DNA of 64,000 nucleotides from positions 3,968,001 through 4,032,000 of the forward strand of contig NZ_CP019062.1 of assembly GCF_002951615.1 (NCBI RefSeq). Reading direction: 5' to 3'. The notes under the pieces are model-generated. The model did not search any database. It was given only the letters and a program-made list of their open reading frames with translations, and had not been told where the DNA came from. Positions 59,691 through 64,000 of the stretch are shown in pieces. The DNA comes from Rahnella sikkimica (lineage in GTDB: Bacteria; Pseudomonadota; Gammaproteobacteria; Enterobacterales; Enterobacteriaceae). Both the position numbers and the translations under genes were made by a program. Each line of letters starts with the position of its first letter. The first letter of the stretch is position 1.

Positions 59691-62198
59691 TCAGTGGTCA
59701 GTATCGCGCACATCCATCTTCGGCTCGGCCGGAGGTTCGGTTGCCTGAGGCAGCTCAGAAGGCATACCGGCGCTTTCGATGGTGAGTTTGATATCCGACG
59801 TCATCAGATCGCTGAGCATGTTGTAAATCTCGCGCGTCTGTTCCTGAATCGCATCGCCACTGTCGCTGATATACCCTTCAGCGCGCAGCGTGCCGACCAG
59901 CGTGGAGAACACTGCTTTGTCGAAGAATTCAGGGGCATTAATGCCGTGCAGTACGGACAGACGCTGCGCCATAATCCGGCTCTCTTTTTCCAGCGCACCG
60001 CGATTGATGCTTGGATTATTGGTGAGCAGGGAAAACGTAATCGCGTAGCGTTGCAGCGTTTCACGGACACCCGCCGCCAGCAGTTGCAGCGTGCGGATAC
60101 GCGCCGGGTTCAGCGTCAGCTCGTCGTCTTCCAGATGAATAATCTGCTGACGCGCCAGTTCCAGCGTCAGAATATCCAGCACCTGCGGGAGCTCCGCTTT
60201 ATCGTAATGCATGAACAGTTCAGCTTTCAGCATCGGATAAATCAGTTCAACCTGGCGCAGCAACTCAGCACGACTCACGTGACGGTGGTGCATCACGATG
60301 CTTGAAATCAGTGACGGCAACACCAGCATGTGGTGGATGTTGTTGCGGTAATACGTCATCAGCACCGCTTGTTCGCGCGGCAGAACAATAATGTCGCCAA
60401 TGTTGTCTTTCTCGACCTGGAACTTGTTCATGTTCAGGGCGTGGTCAAGCAACTGGTCAGCGGTCAGGTCCGGCACGGTTGAATCGGTGTTATACGGCAC
60501 GTTACGCAGCAGTTGCAGATAGCAGTCGATTTGCTCAGTTAACTGTTCGCGGGTCAGTGAACGCTGACGCGATGCCAGCAGCGCGGTACAACACAGGTTC
60601 ATGGCGTTTGCTGCCGCTGAGTTGTTGATGCGCACCATAATCTGTTCTGCCAGATCCTGAACCGTTGGCGTCAGCCAGCTCGGGCGTTGCGCTTCGATAG
60701 GATCGATAGCTTCGCGCCAGGCCGGGACATGCTGATTCAGATACGTGGTCAGATGCAATGGCTCACCAAAGTTCACATAACCCTGGCCGAGGTTACGCAG
60801 CTTGCGTAAACCATTAAGCATTTGGGTCAGGCTTTCTTTTTCTTTGGTGGCACCGCGCAATTCTTTCGCGTAAGTGCCCACTTCCATCACGTGCTCGTAA
60901 CCGATGTAAATCGGTACCAGCGTGATCGGACGCGAACCACCGCGCAGCATGGCCTGAATGGTCATTGAGAGCGTACCGGTTTTCGGTTCGAGCAAGCGTC
61001 CGGTACGCGAACGGCCACCCTCGACAAAGTATTCGACCGAATAACCACGGCTGAACAACTCGCCGAGATATTCACGGAATACCGTCGAATACAGTTTGTT
61101 GCCTTTGAACGTCCGGCGGATGAAGAACGCACCCAGGCGGCGGAAAATCGGGCCAGCAGGCCAGAAATTCAGGTTGATACCGGCCGCAATGTGCGGAGGA
61201 ACCAGCCCCTGATGATAAAGCACGTAGGAAAGCAGCAGGTAATCCATGTGACTGCGGTGGCAGGGCACATACACAATTTCCTGTCCTTCCAGCGCAAGCT
61301 GACGCACACGTTCCGCGTTATTGACGTTGATACCTTTATACAGACGGTTCCACGTCCAGCTCAGCACGCGGTCAGAAAGACGCACGGCTTCATACGAGAA
61401 GTTAGCCGCAATCTCTTCCATCAGCGCGATGGCGTTTTGCTGGGCTTTTTCATGTGAGATTTTCTTGCTGCGCGCTTCGTCCTCAATGGCTTTTTCGATG
61501 GCCTTGGACGCCAGCAGCTTATTGAACAAATCCTGACGCGCCGGCAGACGCGGACCGACTGCCGCCAGACGCTGACGGGAGAAGTGCATACGTGCAACAC
61601 GCGCCAGTTTCTGGGCAATGGTTTTGTCGGTTCCGTGCTCGGTCGCCATATAGCGCAGTGAAACGGTATTGGAAAAACGGACAAAACTGTCGCGCCCCAG
61701 CCACAGCACGGCGAAGAATTTCTGAATGCCGTTCAGCACGCGCAAATGCGGCGTATCGTGGCCTTCGCGACCCGGCGCACGGCCAAACATTACCGATACG
61801 GGCAGCATCTGAATGTCTAAATCCGGGTTATTGCGGTGCAAATCCAGGTAATCGTGGAACAGTTTTACCGATTCCTGCTTGGGCGTGTAATAAGAGAAAA
61901 CACGCGGGCCTTCGGCAATAAAGACGTGGCTTGGCAGCAGCGTTCCGTCGATTTCCAGCGGGATAAGGGGATCAGGCAGATTCTCGGCCAGACATTGCGC
62001 GCGCAGCGTCAGCAAATCCGCTTTGGAGTTATAAGGCAATACGTACAGAATTGGCCGGGTCGGGTCTAAGTGCAACTCGGTAACCGGATCTGAAGGTATG
62101 ACCTTGCTCTTTACCAGCAATGAGAGCGGTAAATTCAATAATGTGTAATAAAGTCTACGCCAACCTGACATAAAAACGTGAAGCCTCTTGTTAGCCAT
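59691..62198 (-). CDS. plsB: Glycerol-3-phosphate acyltransferase
   Basis: PlsB transfers an acyl chain to glycerol-3-phosphate, the first step of phospholipid synthesis, at the inner membrane. The 835-residue product has the acyltransferase block HRSHMDY (HX4D), [26 protein letters not shown] and the [15 protein letters not shown] segment, plus the large C-terminal part found in PlsB. The start is uncertain. The ATG at 62198 adds nine residues (MANKRLHVF) to the E. coli-like [15 protein letters not shown], which begins at 62171. It is divergent from dgkA. Confidence 0.95.
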   Translation of the reverse strand: MANKRLHVFMSGWRRLYYTLLNLPLSLLVKSKVIPSDPVTELHLDPTRPILYVLPYNSKADLLTLRAQCLAENLPDPLIPLEIDGTLLPSHVFIAEGPRVFSYYTPKQESVKLFHDYLDLHRNNPDLDIQMLPVSVMFGRAPGREGHDTPHLRVLNGIQKFFAVLWLGRDSFVRFSNTVSLRYMATEHGTDKTIAQKLARVARMHFSRQRLAAVGPRLPARQDLFNKLLASKAIEKAIEDEARSKKISHEKAQQNAIALMEEIAANFSYEAVRLSDRVLSWTWNRLYKGINVNNAERVRQLALEGQEIVYVPCHRSHMDYLLLSYVLYHQGLVPPHIAAGINLNFWPAGPIFRRLGAFFIRRTFKGNKLYSTVFREYLGELFSRGYSVEYFVEGGRSRTGRLLEPKTGTLSMTIQAMLRGGSRPITLVPIYIGYEHVMEVGTYAKELRGATKEKESLTQMLNGLRKLRNLGQGYVNFGEPLHLTTYLNQHVPAWREAIDPIEAQRPSWLTPTVQDLAEQIMVRINNSAAANAMNLCCTALLASRQRSLTREQLTEQIDCYLQLLRNVPYNTDSTVPDLTADQLLDHALNMNKFQVEKDNIGDIIVLPREQAVLMTYYRNNIHHMLVLPSLISSIVMHHRHVSRAELLRQVELIYPMLKAELFMHYDKAELPQVLDILTLELARQQIIHLEDDELTLNPARIRTLQLLAAGVRETLQRYAITFSLLTNNPSINRGALEKESRIMAQRLSVLHGINAPEFFDKAVFSTLVGTLRAEGYISDSGDAIQEQTREIYNMLSDLMTSDIKLTIESAGMPSELPQATEPPAEPKMDVRDTDH

Positions 62199-62309
62199 TT
62201 CGCCGCAAGGATACCAGAAAGATCAGAGGAGATCTGTGGTGATGAAATACCATTAAACCGCTAAAATGCGCAAAACCCACAGGACAATATCTCAAGGAGC
62301 AGTAACAGA

Positions 62310-62678
62310 ATGGCGAACCAAGTCACCGGATTTACCCGCATCTATAAAGCCGCAGGCTATTCCTGGAAAGGTCTGAAGGCCGCATGGCAAAATGAAGCTG
62401 CTTTCCGGCAGGAAGCCAGCGTTGCTATCCCGCTCATTTTATTATCTTTCTGGCTGGATGTGAGCAGTATAGAACGCATCCTGCTGATCGGCTCCGTTGT
62501 GCTGGTATGTGTGACCGAACTGCTTAACAGCGCCATAGAATCGGCGATTGACCGTATCGGGCCGGAGTTTCACGTCCTGTCAGGACGTGCAAAAGATATT
62601 GGCTCCGCCGCCGTACTTCTGACCATCATATTGGCGATTTTTGTCTGGGTCAGCACCTTTTGGCCGCGATGGTTCTGA
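62310..62678 (+). CDS. dgkA: Diacylglycerol kinase
   Basis: DgkA phosphorylates diacylglycerol released during membrane-derived oligosaccharide synthesis back to phosphatidic acid. The 122-residue product is of family length with three membrane helices. It has the amphipathic N-terminal GFTRIYKAAGYSWKGLKAAW and the active-site segment ELLNSAIESAIDRI with catalytic glutamates. AAGGAGCAGTAACAG precedes the ATG. It lies between plsB and lexA, as in E. coli. Confidence 0.96.
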   Translation: MANQVTGFTRIYKAAGYSWKGLKAAWQNEAAFRQEASVAIPLILLSFWLDVSSIERILLIGSVVLVCVTELLNSAIESAIDRIGPEFHVLSGRAKDIGSAAVLLTIILAIFVWVSTFWPRWF

Positions 62679-62752
62679 TTTGGAATCTGCATTCCAGGAA
62701 TTGCCGTTATGCCCTGTTTTTATTCAATCTTAGGTTTTCATTGGCCGTTTAG

Positions 62753-62789
62753 CTGTATATACTCACAGCTAGACTGTATAAACAACCAG
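62753..62789 (+). promoter_or_regulatory. Two SOS (LexA) boxes before lexA
   Basis: CTGTATATACTCACAG (62753-62768) and CTGTATAAACAACCAG (62774-62789) both fit CTG-N10-CAG and lie 5 bp apart just before lexA, the same double-box arrangement as in E. coli. They give autoregulation of lexA. Confidence 0.92.
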
Positions 62790-62797
62790 GGGGCGGA

Positions 62798-63406
62798 ATG
62801 AAAGCTTTAACGACCAGACAACAAGAGGTCTACGACCTTATTCGCGATCATATCTCCACCACCGGTATGCCACCGACCCGCGCAGAGATTGCATCTCGTC
62901 TGGGGTTCCGTTCCCCGAACGCGGCGGAAGAACACCTGAAAGCGCTGGCGCGTAAAGGCGTTATCGAGATCGTTTCCGGTGCGTCGCGCGGTATTCGTCT
63001 GCTGATGGAAGAAGAAGAAGGTTTACCGCTGATTGGCCGCGTTGCTGCCGGTGAACCGCTGCTGGCTCAGCAGCACATCGAAGGCCATTACCAGGTCGAT
63101 CCGGCCATGTTTAAACCGAGTGCGGATTTCCTGCTGCGCGTTAGCGGTATGTCGATGCGTGATATCGGTATTCTGGATGGCGATCTGCTGGCAGTACACA
63201 AAACGCAGGATGTCCGAAATGGTCAGGTTGTCGTTGCGCGTATTGATGATGAAGTCACGGTTAAACGCTTGAAGAAACAGGGTAGCATCGTTCAGTTGCT
63301 GCCTGAAAACAGCGAATTCCAACCGATTGTGGTTGATTTGCGCGAACAGAATTTCAGCATTGAAGGTCTTGCAGTGGGCGTTATCCGTAACGGCGACTGG
63401 ATCTAA
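62798..63406 (+). CDS. lexA: SOS response repressor LexA
   Basis: LexA represses DNA-damage genes and cuts itself when RecA filaments form. The 202-residue product has the N-terminal winged helix ([20 protein letters not shown]), the cleavage site Ala84-Gly85 in RVAAGEPL, and the catalytic dyad Ser119 (VSGMSM) and Lys156 (VTVKRL). Two SOS boxes precede it. Unlike E. coli, where dinF follows in the same operon, two hairpins end the transcript here and dinF is absent. Confidence 0.98.
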   Translation: MKALTTRQQEVYDLIRDHISTTGMPPTRAEIASRLGFRSPNAAEEHLKALARKGVIEIVSGASRGIRLLMEEEEGLPLIGRVAAGEPLLAQQHIEGHYQVDPAMFKPSADFLLRVSGMSMRDIGILDGDLLAVHKTQDVRNGQVVVARIDDEVTVKRLKKQGSIVQLLPENSEFQPIVVDLREQNFSIEGLAVGVIRNGDWI

Positions 63407-63425
63407 TCTGCGTTCAATCCTTACG

Positions 63426-63498
63426 TTACAGGTGCGTTAGCCGCCTCTGACGCACCTGTAAGAAACAACATCGCCCCGTTCGGGGCGATGTTGTTTTC
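63426..63498 (+). terminator. Tandem hairpins terminating lexA
   Basis: The first hairpin is TTACAGGTGCGT/ACGCACCTGTAA (63426-63461). The second is a 15-bp stem AAACAACATCGCCCC/GGGGCGATGTTGTTT (63463-63496) with a GTTC loop and TTTT at the end. Between here and yjbJ (63499-63791) I see no gene, only AT-rich sequence with a possible sigmaS-type -10 (CTCTACTAAG, 63711-63720). Confidence 0.88.
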
Positions 63499-63791
63499 AG
63501 CCCTGCTGAGAAACCTCTCCCGGCAAAAACCTTACTCTTATGCGCTGTCCGCTGATTTGCCTGTTCAGAGCAAATGTCGGATTTACTTCCTCTGCGCCCT
63601 GAATTACCTGCGTTTATCAGTCAGATAGATTTCAATTCCACGTTATTTCCTGCTTTAGATTAATCCTAATAGTGGTCTTTATCGCTGCTTTAGGAAGACT
63701 AATTGGTATTCTCTACTAAGCTTTGAAGTGTTAAGGACGGGCTGCAAACAAATATGCAGCGCCACAAACCCAAGGTAACAGGAGATATTTT

Positions 63792-64000
63792 ATGAATAAG
63801 GACCAAGCCGACGGTAACTGGAAGCAGTTGAAAGGCAAAGTGAAAGAACAGTGGGGCAAACTGACTGACGACGACCTGACAGTGGTTGAAGGTAAACGTG
63901 ATCAGCTGGTGGGTAAGATTCAGGAGCGTTATGGCTATCAGAAGGATCAGGCCGAGAAAGAGCTCAAGGAATGGGAATCGAAAAACAAACATCACTGGTA
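63792..64000 (+). CDS. yjbJ: CsbD-family stress protein YjbJ (stop codon cut by the window end)
   Basis: YjbJ is a small, very abundant stress-linked protein of the CsbD family whose function is not known. In E. coli it depends on sigmaS. All 69 codons are present (E. coli length), beginning MNKDQADGNWKQLKGKVKEQ and ending KNKHHW. Only the last base of the stop codon lies outside the window (TA at 63999-64000). ACAGGAGATATTTT gives a good ribosome-binding site. The sequence is hydrophilic and helical with many Lys and Glu residues. Confidence 0.95.
   Translation, partial: MNKDQADGNWKQLKGKVKEQWGKLTDDDLTVVEGKRDQLVGKIQERYGYQKDQAEKELKEWESKNKHHW

Overview
The window is a chromosomal segment of an enterobacterium. 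The EF-Tu, ribosomal-protein, RNA polymerase and rRNA genes are close to those of E. coli. The gene order (tufB-secE-nusG-rplKAJL-rpoBC, thiCEFSGH-rsd-nudC-hemE-nfi-yjaG-hupA-yjaH-purDH, an rRNA operon, metA-aceBAK-iclR-metH, lysC-pgi-psiE-ubiCA-plsB-dgkA-lexA-yjbJ) follows the E. coli 89-92 min region. Several E. coli genes are missing from it: zraPSR, arpA, pepE/rluF, the mal genes and dinF. ERIC elements, a panS gene and the UbiA N-terminus point to the Yersiniaceae, with Rahnella/Ewingella/Rouxiella-type organisms a reasonable guess. The genus is inference, not proof.

Layout. 1-13.8 kb: translation and transcription machinery on the + strand, with its ribosomal-protein leaders and the rplL-rpoB attenuator. 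13.9-19.7 kb: the thiamin operon on the - strand under a TPP riboswitch. 19.8-27.9 kb: rsd, nudC, hemE, nfi, yjaG, hupA, yjaH, then purHD on the - strand with a PurR-like operator. 28.2-33.75 kb: a complete rRNA operon (P1/P2, boxA, 16S, tRNA-Glu, 23S, 5S, terminator). 33.9-44.8 kb: metA behind four met boxes, the glyoxylate-shunt operon aceBAK with an IclR operator, iclR and metH. 44.8-52.8 kb: an accessory cluster. 52.8-64 kb: panS, lysC with a lysine riboswitch, pgi, psiE, ubiCA, plsB, dgkA, lexA with two SOS boxes, and yjbJ, which runs to the last base.

The accessory cluster is the most interesting part. A divergent GntR/UTRA regulator faces an apparent seven-gene operon: a periplasmic binding protein, an alkaline-phosphatase-superfamily hydrolase with no signal peptide, two permeases, an ATPase, a HAD-IB phosphatase and YjbB, a Na/Pi transporter with a PhoU-like domain. 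The order suggests import of an organophosphate or phosphonate, cytoplasmic release of phosphate by one or two hydrolases, and phosphate balancing by YjbB. The control region combines a Pho-box-like sequence with a HutC/NagR-type palindrome. The substrate is unknown.

All long genes appear intact. No insertion sequences, prophage or CRISPR arrays were seen.
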